A DNA stretch of 64,000 nt, taken from assembly GCF_000217955.3 (NCBI RefSeq), contig NZ_AFOY02000015.1:1543744-1607743 (forward strand), read 5' to 3'. The first letter of the stretch is position 1. Every line of letters starts with the position of its first letter. The notes under the pieces were generated by a model. That model saw nothing but the letters and a program-made list of their open reading frames with translations. It was not told where the DNA came from and did no database searches. Source of the DNA: Pseudomonas fluorescens HK44. Lineage in GTDB: Bacteria > Pseudomonadota > Gammaproteobacteria > Pseudomonadales > Pseudomonadaceae. A program made the translations under genes and the position numbers. Of this stretch, positions 49,159 through 59,021 are shown in pieces.

Positions 49159-50544
49159 CTACCCGGCGATAAAACTGACCCGAACCTTCAACCCGGCCTG
49201 CGCGCCATCGTGCAGGCTGATCTGGGCCAGATGGGCGCGGCAGATTTCACCGACAATCGCCAGGCCCAGGCCTGAACCCGCCACCTGCTGATTACGCCGG
49301 TAGAAACGCTCGAACACCCGGTCGCGCTCCTCAAGCGGTATCCCCGGTCCATCATCCTCGACCTCCAGCACCGCGGGCGCACTGACGCGCAAGATCACGT
49401 TGCCGCCGGGGGGCGTGTGAGCCAAGGCGTTATCCACCAGATTGCTCAACAGTTCATTCAACAACGTTGGCTCGCCGCGCAGCCATACCGGCTCCTCAGC
49501 CTCCAACGCCAAAGCGACGCCCCGCGCGTGGGCCAACGGCGCCATGGCCAAGCCCAACTCGCGAGTCAATTGACTCAGATCGAGCAACTGCGCCCCACCC
49601 TCGGCAATCGCCCGCGCGCCGTTCTCGACGCGTGCAAGCGAGAGCAATTGATTCGCCAAATGAGTCAGCCGATCAGTGCCCTGAGCGGCGCTCTCCAACG
49701 TATTTCGCCAGATTTGCGGCTCGCCCGCCCGCAGTCCTAATTCGAGCCTTGCTTTAAGAGCCGCCAACGGCGTTCGCAACTCATGAGCGGCATCGGCGAT
49801 GAACTGCGCCTGGCGCTCGAACTGCCCACGCAAGCGCTCGGTAAAGTGGTTAAGCGCGCGCACCAGCGGCCACAATTCGCGCTGCACTTCCACCAGTGGC
49901 AAAGGCCGAAGGTCATCCGACTGCCGCTCCTCCACCACCGTGCGCAAACGCTCGAGTGGGCGCAATGCCGCGCTCACCGCAAACCACACCAACAGCAACG
50001 CCCCCACTGCCAGCAGGCCCAGACGCAGCAAGGTATCGGTCATCAGGCTGCGAGCCATGCGGACGCGGGCCTCGTCGGTTTCCGCCACGCGGATTTCCGC
50101 CATGCCATTCATGTTCGGTTCGGTCACCGGCTTGAGCAGGCTCACTACCCTCACGTTCTGCCCTTGGTAAATGGCGTCATAGAACCGCGCCAGCGCTGGA
50201 TAATCGTCGGTTCGCGGCGTGCCTGGCGGTGGCCCGGGCAGGTTTTCGTAACCGGAAATCAGCTGCTGATGAATGTCGTTGACCTGGTAGTAAATGCGCC
50301 CGGCGCTGTCGTAGGCAAACGTGTCCAGCGCCACGTAAGGCACATCGGCGCTGAGGCTGCCGTCTCGCTGGGAAAGCCCGGCGGCGATGGTTCGCGCCGA
50401 GGCCAGCAAGGTCCGGTCATACGCTGTATCGGCCGCTTCGCGACCGTTCCAGTAGGCACTCAAACCGCTGGCAATCATCAGCACCACCAGCAGCAGTGCC
50501 AGGTTCCACAGTAACCGCCAGCGCAGACTGCCGGGCTTATGCAT
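49159..50544 (-). CDS. tctE: Sensor histidine kinase TctE
   Basis: 461 residues. TM1 near 12-34, a periplasmic 2CSK-type sensor part with LPGPPPGTPRTDDYPALARF, TM2 near 173-195, an H-box ADAAHELRTPLAALKARLEL near residue 250, an N-box LSNLVDNALAHTPPGGN and the G-boxes DDGPGIP and GSGLGLAIVGEICRAH. It probably senses tricarboxylates and phosphorylates TctD. It overlaps tctD by eight bases. Confidence 0.93.
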   Translation of the reverse strand: MHKPGSLRWRLLWNLALLLVVLMIASGLSAYWNGREAADTAYDRTLLASARTIAAGLSQRDGSLSADVPYVALDTFAYDSAGRIYYQVNDIHQQLISGYENLPGPPPGTPRTDDYPALARFYDAIYQGQNVRVVSLLKPVTEPNMNGMAEIRVAETDEARVRMARSLMTDTLLRLGLLAVGALLLVWFAVSAALRPLERLRTVVEERQSDDLRPLPLVEVQRELWPLVRALNHFTERLRGQFERQAQFIADAAHELRTPLAALKARLELGLRAGEPQIWRNTLESAAQGTDRLTHLANQLLSLARVENGARAIAEGGAQLLDLSQLTRELGLAMAPLAHARGVALALEAEEPVWLRGEPTLLNELLSNLVDNALAHTPPGGNVILRVSAPAVLEVEDDGPGIPLEERDRVFERFYRRNQQVAGSGLGLAIVGEICRAHLAQISLHDGAQAGLKVRVSFIAG

Positions 50545-51208
50545 CGCGGGCTTCCAGCAGGTAACCGAGCCCCCTGAAGGTCACGATTGCCACCGCATGG
50601 CCGTCGAGTTTCTTGCGCAAACGGTGGACGTAGATTTCGATGGCGTCAGGGCTGGCCTCTTCGTCCAGACCAAACACTTGGGAGGCAAGCTGCTCCTTGC
50701 TCATCACTCGCCCAGGGCGCGCGATCAACGCCTCGAGCACCGCTTGTTCGCGGGAAGTCAGGGTCAGCAGTTCATCGCCGAGGGTAAAGCGCCGAGTGTC
50801 CAGGTCATACACCAACACGCCGCAGCGTTGCTGACGCTCGCCGCCGAGTACGCTGCGGCGCAACAGGGCCTTGACCCGCGCTTCCAGCTCGGTCAGTTCA
50901 AAGGGTTTGGCCAGGTAGTCATCGGCGCCAAGGTTGAGCCCGTGAACCCGATCCTTGACGTCGCTGCGGGCCGTCAGCATCAGCACGGGCAAGTTTTTAC
51001 CACGGCTGCGCAAACGCGCCAGCACCTCGAAACCGTCCATGCGCGGCAAGCCGACATCGAGGATCGCCACCGCGTACTCCTCGCTGTTCAAGGCCAGGTC
51101 GGCAGCCACCCCATCGTGCAGCACATCGACGGTCAAACCGGTGCTCTTGAGCGCCTGGGCGACACTTTCGGCCAACTGCAGATGGTCTTCGACGAGAAGA
51201 ACACGCAT
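50537..51208 (-). CDS. tctD: Response regulator TctD (OmpR type)
   Basis: 223 residues. The receiver has the phosphorylated Asp in AILDVGLPRMDG near residue 51 and Lys in LAKPFEL. The winged-helix output domain (residues 125-220) ends YVHRLRKKLDGHAVAIVTFR. In Pseudomonas and Salmonella TctD controls tricarboxylate uptake; here it faces opdH-tctCBA across 234 bases. Confidence 0.94.
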   Translation of the reverse strand: MRVLLVEDHLQLAESVAQALKSTGLTVDVLHDGVAADLALNSEEYAVAILDVGLPRMDGFEVLARLRSRGKNLPVLMLTARSDVKDRVHGLNLGADDYLAKPFELTELEARVKALLRRSVLGGERQQRCGVLVYDLDTRRFTLGDELLTLTSREQAVLEALIARPGRVMSKEQLASQVFGLDEEASPDAIEIYVHRLRKKLDGHAVAIVTFRGLGYLLEARDA

Positions 51209-51442
51209 GGATTTTTACCTCATTCGGGGATGGTCGACGCCATTCTTTGGCGCGGAGTTTACAGCCGCATCCACCGCTGTGAAGCCCGAAAACAATGAAA
51301 GTCTGCTGAAAGGTTGGAGAAAGGTTAGCCCGTTAGAGTCCAGCCACGGACCGTTTCGACTGCCGTGACCATGAAGCGCTGCAACCGAAAAACGCCTCGA
51401 AGCGTTTTCGCCAAATAAGAACAATAAACGGAGTATTTCAGC
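51209..51442. promoter_or_regulatory. tctD / opdH divergent control region
   Basis: 234 bases between the two-component genes and the uptake genes; it must hold the TctD target sites. I could not pick a convincing direct repeat by eye. Confidence 0.5.
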
Positions 51443-52735
51443 ATGCTGTCCACACAGCCTCAGGCTTGCCCGCCTGCGCGTTTTTCCCGCCTCGGCTCCA
51501 CCGCCCTCGCCAGTGCCGCCGCCCTCGCCGGCTTTTCGCCCGTCAGCCAGGCCGCCTTCTTCGAAGACAGTAGCGCGACCCTCGAAACCCGCAACATGTA
51601 CTTCAACCGTGACTTTCGCAGCGGCACCAGTGCCCAGCAATCCAAACGTGACGAATGGGCCCAGGGCTTCATGCTCAACGTGCAGTCAGGTTATACCGAC
51701 GGCACCGTGGGTTTTGGCGTGGACGCGCTGGGCATGCTCGGGGTCAAGCTCGACTCCAGCCCCGACCGCACCGGCACCGGCTTGTTGCCGACCCACGATG
51801 ATGGGCGTGCCGCCAACGAGTACTCCAAACTCGGCCTGACCGGCAAAATGAAGATCTCCTCCACCGAGCTCAAAGTCGGCAGCCTGATCCCCGAACTGCC
51901 GACCCTCAAGCCCAACGACGGGCGCATTCTGCCGCAGACCTTTGAAGGCGGCCTGGTGACCTCAAAGGAAATCAAGAACCTGACCTTCACCGGCGGACGC
52001 CTGGATAAAGCCAAGGACCGCGACAGCACCGACTTCGAGGACATCGCCCTCAACAACAAGAACAGCCGTTTCGCTGGCACCGTGCCCGGCACCCATTTCG
52101 ATTTCGGCGGTGTCGACTACAAGTTCACCGACAAGATCACCGGCAGTTACCACTTCGCTCAGTTGGGCGAGGTCTACAACCAGCATTTCCTTGGCCTGGT
52201 CGCTTCGCAACCGTTCGGCCCAGGCACTTTCGCCACCGACCTGCGGCTGGCCATCAGCAACGACCAGGGCCAGGCCCGCGGCGGCAAGATCGACAACAAA
52301 TCCCTCAACGGTCTGGTGAGTTATGCCTTGAGCGGGCATAAACTCACCGCCGGTTATCAGCATATGTCCGGTGACAGCGCGTTCCCGTATGTCGATGGTG
52401 CCGACCCTTATCTGGTCAACTTCGTGCAGATCAACGACTTTGCCGGCGCCGAAGAACACTCCTGGCAGGCGCGTTATGACTACGACTTCGCCAAGCTCGG
52501 GGTTCCGGGCCTGAGCTTCATGACCCGTTACATCAGCGGTGACAATATCAAGCTGAAAAACGGCGCCACCGGCGAAGAGTGGGAACGCAATACCGAAATC
52601 AAATACGTGGTGCAAAGTGGTGCCCTCAAGGACGTCGCCGTGCGTCTGCGCAATGCCACCTACCGCTCCAACTATTCCGCCCGTGACGCTGATGAAGTGC
52701 GTTTGCTGGTGAGCTATAGCGTTGCCCTTTGGTAA
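51443..52735 (+). CDS. opdH: OprD-family tricarboxylate porin OpdH
   Basis: 430 residues. An unusually long signal peptide ends VSQA near residue 37, then AFFEDSSATLETRNMYFNRD. WAQGFMLNVQSGYTDGTVGF, TSKEIKNLTFTGGRLDKAK and the C-terminal LLVSYSVALW are OprD features. OpdH admits cis-aconitate and citrate in P. aeruginosa, where it is also controlled by TctDE. It heads the opdH-tctC-tctB-tctA operon. Confidence 0.9.
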   Translation: MLSTQPQACPPARFSRLGSTALASAAALAGFSPVSQAAFFEDSSATLETRNMYFNRDFRSGTSAQQSKRDEWAQGFMLNVQSGYTDGTVGFGVDALGMLGVKLDSSPDRTGTGLLPTHDDGRAANEYSKLGLTGKMKISSTELKVGSLIPELPTLKPNDGRILPQTFEGGLVTSKEIKNLTFTGGRLDKAKDRDSTDFEDIALNNKNSRFAGTVPGTHFDFGGVDYKFTDKITGSYHFAQLGEVYNQHFLGLVASQPFGPGTFATDLRLAISNDQGQARGGKIDNKSLNGLVSYALSGHKLTAGYQHMSGDSAFPYVDGADPYLVNFVQINDFAGAEEHSWQARYDYDFAKLGVPGLSFMTRYISGDNIKLKNGATGEEWERNTEIKYVVQSGALKDVAVRLRNATYRSNYSARDADEVRLLVSYSVALW

Positions 52736-52789
52736 TGGATTCAACCAACGACAGCTCCTACACAACAACAACTCCTGTGGAGACGAAAA

Positions 52790-53779
52790 ATGGACTTATC
52801 ACTGCGTAAAGTTGCATTAGCCGCCAGCTGCCTGCTGTTCGCCGGCCCACTGCTGGCCGACGTCGCTGGCGAGCCCAAGCGCCCGGAATGCATCGCCCCG
52901 GCCTCCCCGGGCGGTGGCTTCGACCTGACCTGCAAACTGGCGCAAAGCGCGCTGGTGAACGAAAAAATCCTGACCAAACCGATGCGCGTGACCTACATGC
53001 CCGGCGGTGTCGGCGCGGTGGCTTACAACGCCGTCGTCGCCCAGCGCCCTGCGGACGCCGGTACCCTGGTGGCCTGGTCCAGCGGCTCGCTGCTGAACCT
53101 GGCCCAAGGCAAGTTCGGCCGCTTCGACGAAAGCGCCGTGCGCTGGCTGGCAGCGGTGGGCACCAGCTACGGTGCCATCGCGGTGAAAAGCGACTCGCCC
53201 TACAAGAACCTCGACGATCTGGTTCAGGCGTTGAAGAAAGACCCGAGCAAAGTAGTGATCGGCTCCGGCGGCACAGTGGGCAGTCAGGACTGGATGCAAA
53301 CCGCGCTGATCGCCAAGGCCGCCGGCATCAACCCGCGTGACCTGCGTTACGTCGCCCTCGAAGGCGGCGGCGAAATCGCTACCGCGCTGCTCGGTGGCCA
53401 CATCCAGGTCGGCAGCACCGACATCTCCGACTCCATGCCGCACATCCAGAGCGGTGACATGCGCCTGCTGGCCGTGTTCGCCAACGAGCGCCTGGACGAG
53501 CCGGAAATGAAGGACATTCCGACCGCCAAAGAGCAAGGCTACGACATCGTCTGGCCAGTGGTTCGGGGTTTCTACCTCGGGCCAAAAGTCAGTGATGCGG
53601 AATACGCCTGGTGGAAAAACGCCTTCGACAAACTGCTGGCCTCGGAAGACTTCGCCAAGCTGCGCGATCAGCGTGAACTGTTCCCGTTCGCCATGACCGG
53701 GCCAGAGCTGGACACCTACGTGAAGAAGCAGGTAGCGGACTACAAACTGCTGGCCAAAGAGTTCGGCCTGATTCAGTAA
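52790..53779 (+). CDS. tctC: Tripartite tricarboxylate transporter binding protein TctC
   Basis: 329 residues with a signal peptide ending LLA near residue 23. The family pattern is clear: PGGGFDLTCKLAQSAL near residue 40, YMPGGVGAVAYNAV near residue 70, and GGTVGSQDWMQTALIAKAAG near residue 160. It binds citrate-like acids in the periplasm and gives them to TctA-TctB. GGAG is eight bases before the ATG. Confidence 0.94.
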   Translation: MDLSLRKVALAASCLLFAGPLLADVAGEPKRPECIAPASPGGGFDLTCKLAQSALVNEKILTKPMRVTYMPGGVGAVAYNAVVAQRPADAGTLVAWSSGSLLNLAQGKFGRFDESAVRWLAAVGTSYGAIAVKSDSPYKNLDDLVQALKKDPSKVVIGSGGTVGSQDWMQTALIAKAAGINPRDLRYVALEGGGEIATALLGGHIQVGSTDISDSMPHIQSGDMRLLAVFANERLDEPEMKDIPTAKEQGYDIVWPVVRGFYLGPKVSDAEYAWWKNAFDKLLASEDFAKLRDQRELFPFAMTGPELDTYVKKQVADYKLLAKEFGLIQ

Positions 53780-53837
53780 TCGCCTCTGTCTCGCGGCCAG
53801 CCCCTTGCGCATCAAGGGGCTGGCCCAGGAGTTTGTC

Positions 53838-54296
53838 ATGCTCTTACAACGCATTTTTGCCTCGGCGCTGTTACTGGCCTGTCTCGGCCTGGCACTGATG
53901 GCCTGGCCGTATCAAGCGGCTTTTTCCTATGAACCTGTCGGCCCCAGAGCCTTTCCGCTGTTGATGCTCGGCTTGATGGGCGTGGCACTGCTGTACATGG
54001 TGTTTCGCCCTGCGCCGATCAAACACAGTGAAGACGAGCCGCCACTGGACCGCGAAACCCTGACCAAGATCGGTGTCTGTGTCGTTCTGCTGCTGGTGTT
54101 CGCCGGAACCTTCGAACCGCTCGGGTTCATTGTTTCGAGCATCCTCATCGGCGTACCGATGGCCCGCTTGTACGGTGGCCGCTGGTTGCCGAGCGTGGTG
54201 ATCATCAGTTTGATGAGCGTCGGTCTGTACATGCTGTTCGACCGGTTGATGGACGTGCCACTGCCGTTGGGCCTGCTCGACGTTCTGGAGAACTGA
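53838..54296 (+). CDS. tctB: Tripartite tricarboxylate transporter small membrane subunit TctB
   Basis: 152 residues with four membrane helices (IFASALLLACLGLALMAWPY first). The start ATG follows AGGAG by six bases; an upstream in-frame start gives 11 extra residues that do not fit. It lies between tctC and tctA, separated from tctA by one base. Confidence 0.92.
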   Translation: MLLQRIFASALLLACLGLALMAWPYQAAFSYEPVGPRAFPLLMLGLMGVALLYMVFRPAPIKHSEDEPPLDRETLTKIGVCVVLLLVFAGTFEPLGFIVSSILIGVPMARLYGGRWLPSVVIISLMSVGLYMLFDRLMDVPLPLGLLDVLEN

Positions 54297-54297
54297 T

Positions 54298-55812
54298 ATG
54301 GATACCCTTAACTACCTCGGCCAGGGCTTTGGCGTCGCACTGACCCCTTTCAACCTGGTCACCGCGTTGTGCGGCACCCTGATCGGCACCGTGGTCGGCT
54401 TGTTGCCGGGCCTGGGGCCGATCAACGGTGTGGCGTTGTTGATCCCGATTGCGTTCGCCCTCGGCCTGCCACCGGAGTCCGCACTGATTCTCTTGGCTGC
54501 CGTCTACCTGGGCTGCGAATACGGCGGGCGTATCAGTTCGATTCTGCTGAACATTCCGGGCGAAGCGTCCACGGTCATGACCACCCTTGATGGCTACCCC
54601 ATGGCCCGCCAGGGCATGGCCGGCGTGGCGCTGTCGTTGTCGGCCTGGAGCTCGTTCATCGGCGCGTTCATCGCCACCTGCGGCATGGTGCTGTTCGCCC
54701 CGTTGCTGGCGAAATGGGCCATCGCCTTCGGCCCGGCGGAATATTTCGTGCTGATGGTCTTCGCCATTGTCTGCCTCGGAGGCATGGCCGGTGATCGACC
54801 GCTGAAAACCTTCATCGCCGCGCTGATCGGGTTGTTTCTGTCGTGCGTCGGGATCGACGCCAACAGCGGTGTGTACCGTTTCACTGGAGACAACATCCAC
54901 CTCACCGACGGTATTCAGTTCGTGGTGTTGGTGCTGGGCCTGTTCTCCATCAGCGAAATCCTGTTGCTGCTGGAAAAAACCCATCACGGCCAGGAAGCCG
55001 TGAAAGCCACCGGGCGGATGATGTTCAACTTCAAGGAAGCCGCCTCGGTGTTCGTAGTGAACATCCGTTGCGGCGTTCTGGGGTTCATCATGGGTGTGTT
55101 GCCAGGTGCCGGTGCGACACTGGCCAGTGCCGTTGCCTACATGACCGAGAAACGTATTGCCGGCGCCAGCGGCACCTTCGGCCAGGGCGACAAACGTGGC
55201 CTCGCGGCACCGGAAACCGCCATCGGCGGTGCAGCCTGCGGCGCATTGGTCCCGATGCTGACCCTTGGTGTACCGGGTTCGGGCACCACGGCGGTGATGA
55301 TCGGCGCCCTGTCGCTATACAACATCACCCCGGGGCCACTGTTGTTCCAACAGCAACCGGACATCGTCTGGGGCCTGATCGCCTCGTTGTTCGTCGCCAA
55401 CGTCATGCTGGTGATCCTCAACATCCCGATGATCCGCATCTTCACCCGCATCCTTGCCGTGCCGAACTGGGCACTGGTGCCGGTGATCGCGATCATTACC
55501 GGGATCGGCGTCTACGCCGTGCACGCGACGACCTTCGACCTGTTCCTGATGATCGGCATCGGCATCTTCGGCTACATCCTGCGCAAGCTGGATTTCCCGC
55601 TGTCACCGGTTTTGCTGGGGTTCATTCTTGGCGGCTTGATGGAACAGAACCTGCGACGTGCGCTGTCGATTTCCAACGGTGCGCTGGAAATCCTCTGGTC
55701 GAGCCCCATCACCTTCGGTTGCTGGGTACTGACGGCAATCATGTTACTGATGCCGATCCTGCGCATCTGGCGCAAACGCTCCGTCGCGCGGCGTGCAATC
55801 GCCGATGTCTGA
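54298..55812 (+). CDS. tctA: Tripartite tricarboxylate transporter large membrane subunit TctA
   Basis: 504 residues with about twelve membrane helices. GLLPGLGPINGVALLIPIAF near residue 36 and GVLPGAGATLASAVAYMTEK near residue 265 are the two conserved family loops, and LTLGVPGSGTTAVMIGAL lies near residue 320. It moves citrate-type acids with sodium. Its end overlaps the start of the next gene by eight bases. Confidence 0.95.
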   Translation: MDTLNYLGQGFGVALTPFNLVTALCGTLIGTVVGLLPGLGPINGVALLIPIAFALGLPPESALILLAAVYLGCEYGGRISSILLNIPGEASTVMTTLDGYPMARQGMAGVALSLSAWSSFIGAFIATCGMVLFAPLLAKWAIAFGPAEYFVLMVFAIVCLGGMAGDRPLKTFIAALIGLFLSCVGIDANSGVYRFTGDNIHLTDGIQFVVLVLGLFSISEILLLLEKTHHGQEAVKATGRMMFNFKEAASVFVVNIRCGVLGFIMGVLPGAGATLASAVAYMTEKRIAGASGTFGQGDKRGLAAPETAIGGAACGALVPMLTLGVPGSGTTAVMIGALSLYNITPGPLLFQQQPDIVWGLIASLFVANVMLVILNIPMIRIFTRILAVPNWALVPVIAIITGIGVYAVHATTFDLFLMIGIGIFGYILRKLDFPLSPVLLGFILGGLMEQNLRRALSISNGALEILWSSPITFGCWVLTAIMLLMPILRIWRKRSVARRAIADV

Positions 55813-56842
55813 TCGGCTTTTCAAAAGCTGGTGGGGAACGCCGCTGGTCGGTCTGCTGGGCGGGTACCTCGCCAGCCAGATCGGCTGGCCGCTGCCATGG
55901 ATGGTCGGCTCGTTGCTGGCGATCATCCTGGTGCGCTGCCTGACACCCTGGCAATTGGCGGAAATCCCTGGCGGGCGTAAATGCGGCCAGTGGATTGTCG
56001 GCATCGGTATTGGTCTGCACTTCACCCCGGTGGTGATCGAGCAGGTCATGAGCCACTTTGGCCTGATTTTCTTCGGGGCGCTGGTCACCAGCCTATCGGC
56101 AGTGGTCGGGGTCTGGTTGTTGCGGCGCACCGGCGAGGATCGCGCCACCGCGTTTTTCTCCAGCATGCCGGGCGGTTCCGGTGAAATGGTCAACCTTGGC
56201 GCACGCAATGGCGCCGTGCTTAGCCGGGTGGCCGCGGGGCAAAGCCTTCGGGTGCTGGTGGTGGTGCTGTGTGTGCCGGCAGCCTTCAAATACCTGCTCG
56301 GGGACGGTGTCCCGCAACTGCATCCGGCCACCGTTGATTGGCACTGGCTGGCTGTGTTGTTTCCGGCCGGAGCCCTGCTCGCCTGGATCTGGCAACAGTT
56401 GCGCCAGCCCAACCCCTGGCTGTTCGGCCCATTACTGGTGAGTGCTGCGGTGAGCATCAGCTGGGATTTGCATATCAGCCTGCCCCATGGCGGCAGTCAG
56501 ATCGGCCAATGGCTGATCGGCAGTGGCCTGGGCTGTCACTTCAATCGGCAGTTCTTTCGTCGTGCGCCGTCGTTCATGGGTCGGACCCTGATCGGTACGG
56601 CGCTGACCATGCTGATCGCCACATTGGCCGCGTTGGGGCTGAGTGCGCTGACCCAACTGGACCTGCGCTCACTGACCCTGGGCATGATGCCCGGCGGCAT
56701 TGCAGAAATGAGCCTGACCGCTGAAACCTTGCAACTGTCGGTGCCTTTGGTCACAGCGATGCAAGTGATGCGGTTGTTGTTCGTGCTGTTTCTGGCGGAG
56801 CCATTGTTCAGGTATTGGAACCGGCAACCGGATGAAACCTGA
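55805..56842 (+). CDS. AbrB-family membrane protein
   Basis: 345 residues, two repeats of an AbrB/AmoA-like membrane domain: GWPLPWMVGSLLAIILVRCL near residue 25, SMPGGSGEMVNLGARNG near residue 120, and MMPGGIAEMSLTAETLQLSV near residue 300. The family is often next to tct genes in pseudomonads; its function is unproven. The ATG overlaps the tctA stop, so it is coupled to tctA and last in the operon. Confidence 0.88.
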   Translation: MSDRLFKSWWGTPLVGLLGGYLASQIGWPLPWMVGSLLAIILVRCLTPWQLAEIPGGRKCGQWIVGIGIGLHFTPVVIEQVMSHFGLIFFGALVTSLSAVVGVWLLRRTGEDRATAFFSSMPGGSGEMVNLGARNGAVLSRVAAGQSLRVLVVVLCVPAAFKYLLGDGVPQLHPATVDWHWLAVLFPAGALLAWIWQQLRQPNPWLFGPLLVSAAVSISWDLHISLPHGGSQIGQWLIGSGLGCHFNRQFFRRAPSFMGRTLIGTALTMLIATLAALGLSALTQLDLRSLTLGMMPGGIAEMSLTAETLQLSVPLVTAMQVMRLLFVLFLAEPLFRYWNRQPDET

Positions 56843-56851
56843 GTTGATCAC

Positions 56852-57002
56852 CTGTGGCGAGGGGGCTTGTCGGAACGCCGCACCGCCCCCGTTCGGCTGC
56901 GTAGCAGTCGTAAACCCTATGTCTGTGGTGTGTCTGACGAAATGCAGTGGCTGGTTTTGGGGCCGCTTCGCGACCCAACGGGGGCAAGCCCCCTCGCCAC
57001 AG
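56852..57002. repeat. REPIN
   Basis: Inverted arms 56852-56870 and 56985-57002, same arm sequence as the copy at 48979-49128. Confidence 0.9.
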
Positions 57003-57031
57003 AAGCCCCTCCCCTTCACTTTCGCGTCGTT

Positions 57032-57724
57032 TCAGACCGGAGGTAACCGCCACTCGATCGGCGTCTCGCCATTCTGTTCAAGAAACTTGTTGGCGCGGCT
57101 GAAGTGCCCGCAACCGAGAAATCCGCGATAGGCGGACAGCGGTGATGGGTGCACCGACGTCAGCACCAGATGCTTGGTCGCATCGATCAGTTTCTGCTTG
57201 CTCTGCGCGTGAGCGCCCCACAGCAAAAACACCAGATGGGGCTGATGCTCGCTGACCACCTCGATAATCCGATCGGTAAAGTGCTGCCAGCCCTTGCCCG
57301 CATGGGCGTTGGCGTTGGCCCGCTCCACGGTCATGGTGGTGTTGAGCATCAGCACGCCCTGGTCGGCCCAGCTTTGCAGGTAACCGTGGTTCGGGATGTC
57401 GATGTTCAGGTCGCGCTTCAACTCTTTATAGATGTTCACCAGCGACGGTGGTGCCGGTACACCCGGTTGCACCGAGAAACACAAGCCATGGGCCTGACCC
57501 GGGCCGTGGTATGGGTCCTGGCCGAGGATCACCACTTTGACCTTGTCCAGCGGCGTCGAGTTGAGGGCATTGAAGATCATCGGCCCCGGCGGATAGATTT
57601 CCTTGCCTGCGGCGTTTTCCTGCCGCAGAAACTCGCGCAACTCAGCCATGTAAGGCTGGTCGAATTCGGCACGCAGTGCTTCCTTCCAGCTCGGTTCGAG
57701 TTTGATACGGTCTTCAGCAGTCAT
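57032..57724 (-). CDS. ung: Uracil-DNA glycosylase
   Basis: 230 residues. The water-activating motif [14 protein letters not shown] near residue 64 and the DNA-intercalation loop [14 protein letters not shown] near residue 190 mark family 1 UDG, which removes uracil from DNA. The start is the ATG at 57722-57724; the frame extends 33 codons upstream without family match. Confidence 0.97.
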   Translation of the reverse strand: MTAEDRIKLEPSWKEALRAEFDQPYMAELREFLRQENAAGKEIYPPGPMIFNALNSTPLDKVKVVILGQDPYHGPGQAHGLCFSVQPGVPAPPSLVNIYKELKRDLNIDIPNHGYLQSWADQGVLMLNTTMTVERANANAHAGKGWQHFTDRIIEVVSEHQPHLVFLLWGAHAQSKQKLIDATKHLVLTSVHPSPLSAYRGFLGCGHFSRANKFLEQNGETPIEWRLPPV

Positions 57725-57855
57725 GGTTACACCCGAGTATTCAATGGGGCGAACCCTAGGAAAGCCCACCGAGCTTGTCAATTGATCTGACGCAGATCCA
57801 GCACTTTCTCGTACAGCGATCATACTGAACGTTCAAATCAGTCATCGAGGTCAAA

Positions 57856-58968
57856 ATGAATCTGCACTTCGAAGAACTCACCGGCACGGACGGCGCACGC
57901 ATCGGTATCGCCAGCCTGGATGCCGAAAAAACCCTGAACGCCCTCTCGCTGCCGATGATCAGAGCCTTGAGCGATCAACTGGAGGCCTGGGCCAAAGAGC
58001 CGCAGATTGTCTGCGTGCTGTTACGCGGTAACGGCGCCAAGGCGTTTTGCGCCGGCGGTGAAGTGCGCAGCCTGGTAGAGGCCTGTCGAGCCCATCCCGG
58101 TGAGGTGCCGCCCTTGGCCGCACAGTTTTTCTCGGCGGAATATCACCTTGATTTCCGCTTGCACACTTACCCTAAACCGCTGATCTGCTGGGGCCACGGT
58201 TACGTCCTCGGTGGCGGCCTGGGGTTGCTGCAAGGCGCGAGCATCCGCATCGTCACACCGAGCAGCCGCCTGGCCATGCCTGAAATCAGTATCGGTCTGT
58301 ACCCGGATGTTGGCGCCAGTTGGTTTTTATCACGACTGCCCGGCAAGCTCGGCCTGTTTCTTGGTTTGACCGGCGCGCAGATGAACGCACGCGACGCCAT
58401 TGATCTGGACCTGGCTGACCGCTTCTTGCTGGAAGAACAGCAGGAAGAGCTCATCGAAGGTCTGCTGCAACTGAACTGGCAGGAACAGACGCCAATGCAG
58501 CTCAACAGCCTGCTCAAGGCCTTGCAGCAAGAAGCCGTCGGGCAAATGCCCGAGGCGCAATGGTTGCCACGACGCCAGCAGATTGATGAGTTGCTGGATG
58601 TCAGCGATGTACGTTGCGCCTGGCGCGCCATCAGTCTGTTGCGCGATCACCGCGACTTGCTACTGGCACGTGCGGCGAAAACCCTGCACGAGGGCTGCCC
58701 GCTGACCGCCTGTCTGGTCTGGGAGCAGATCCAGCGTGCTCGGCACCTGTCACTGGCCGAGGTATTCCAGATGGAATACACCATGAGCCTGAACTGCTGT
58801 CGGCACCCGGAATTCAGCGAAGGTGTTCGTGCACGCTTGATCGACAAGGACCAGAAGCCGCATTGGCATTGGCCGAACATCAACGCGATACCTGAAGCGG
58901 TCGTCCAGGCGCATTTTCACAAGGTCTGGGAAGGTCGACATCCGCTGGCGGATTTGTCGGGTTACTGA
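57856..58968 (+). CDS. Enoyl-CoA hydratase family, 3-hydroxyisobutyryl-CoA hydrolase-like
   Basis: 370 residues, longer than simple crotonases as expected for the HIBCH branch. The oxyanion hole segments are GAKAFCAGGEVRSLVE near residue 60 and GYVLGGGLGLLQGASI near residue 115, and the branch mark MPEISIGLYPDVGASWFLSR near residue 140 holds the catalytic Glu and Asp. Such enzymes release free 3-hydroxyisobutyrate in valine degradation, but without neighbours the substrate is unsure. Confidence 0.9.
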   Translation: MNLHFEELTGTDGARIGIASLDAEKTLNALSLPMIRALSDQLEAWAKEPQIVCVLLRGNGAKAFCAGGEVRSLVEACRAHPGEVPPLAAQFFSAEYHLDFRLHTYPKPLICWGHGYVLGGGLGLLQGASIRIVTPSSRLAMPEISIGLYPDVGASWFLSRLPGKLGLFLGLTGAQMNARDAIDLDLADRFLLEEQQEELIEGLLQLNWQEQTPMQLNSLLKALQQEAVGQMPEAQWLPRRQQIDELLDVSDVRCAWRAISLLRDHRDLLLARAAKTLHEGCPLTACLVWEQIQRARHLSLAEVFQMEYTMSLNCCRHPEFSEGVRARLIDKDQKPHWHWPNINAIPEAVVQAHFHKVWEGRHPLADLSGY

Positions 58969-58980
58969 AATTTCAGGCAT

Positions 58981-59007
58981 AAAAAAGCGGCGCTGAATGC
59001 GCCGCTT
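58981..59007 (-). terminator. Terminator of the Tyr/Asp/His-rich lipoprotein gene
   Basis: Arms 58985-58993 and 58999-59007 (aagcggcgc) with a TGAAT loop, followed by six T on the minus strand. It lies 15 bases past the stop. Confidence 0.85.
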
Positions 59008-59021
59008 GTTCGTTGCAAGGC

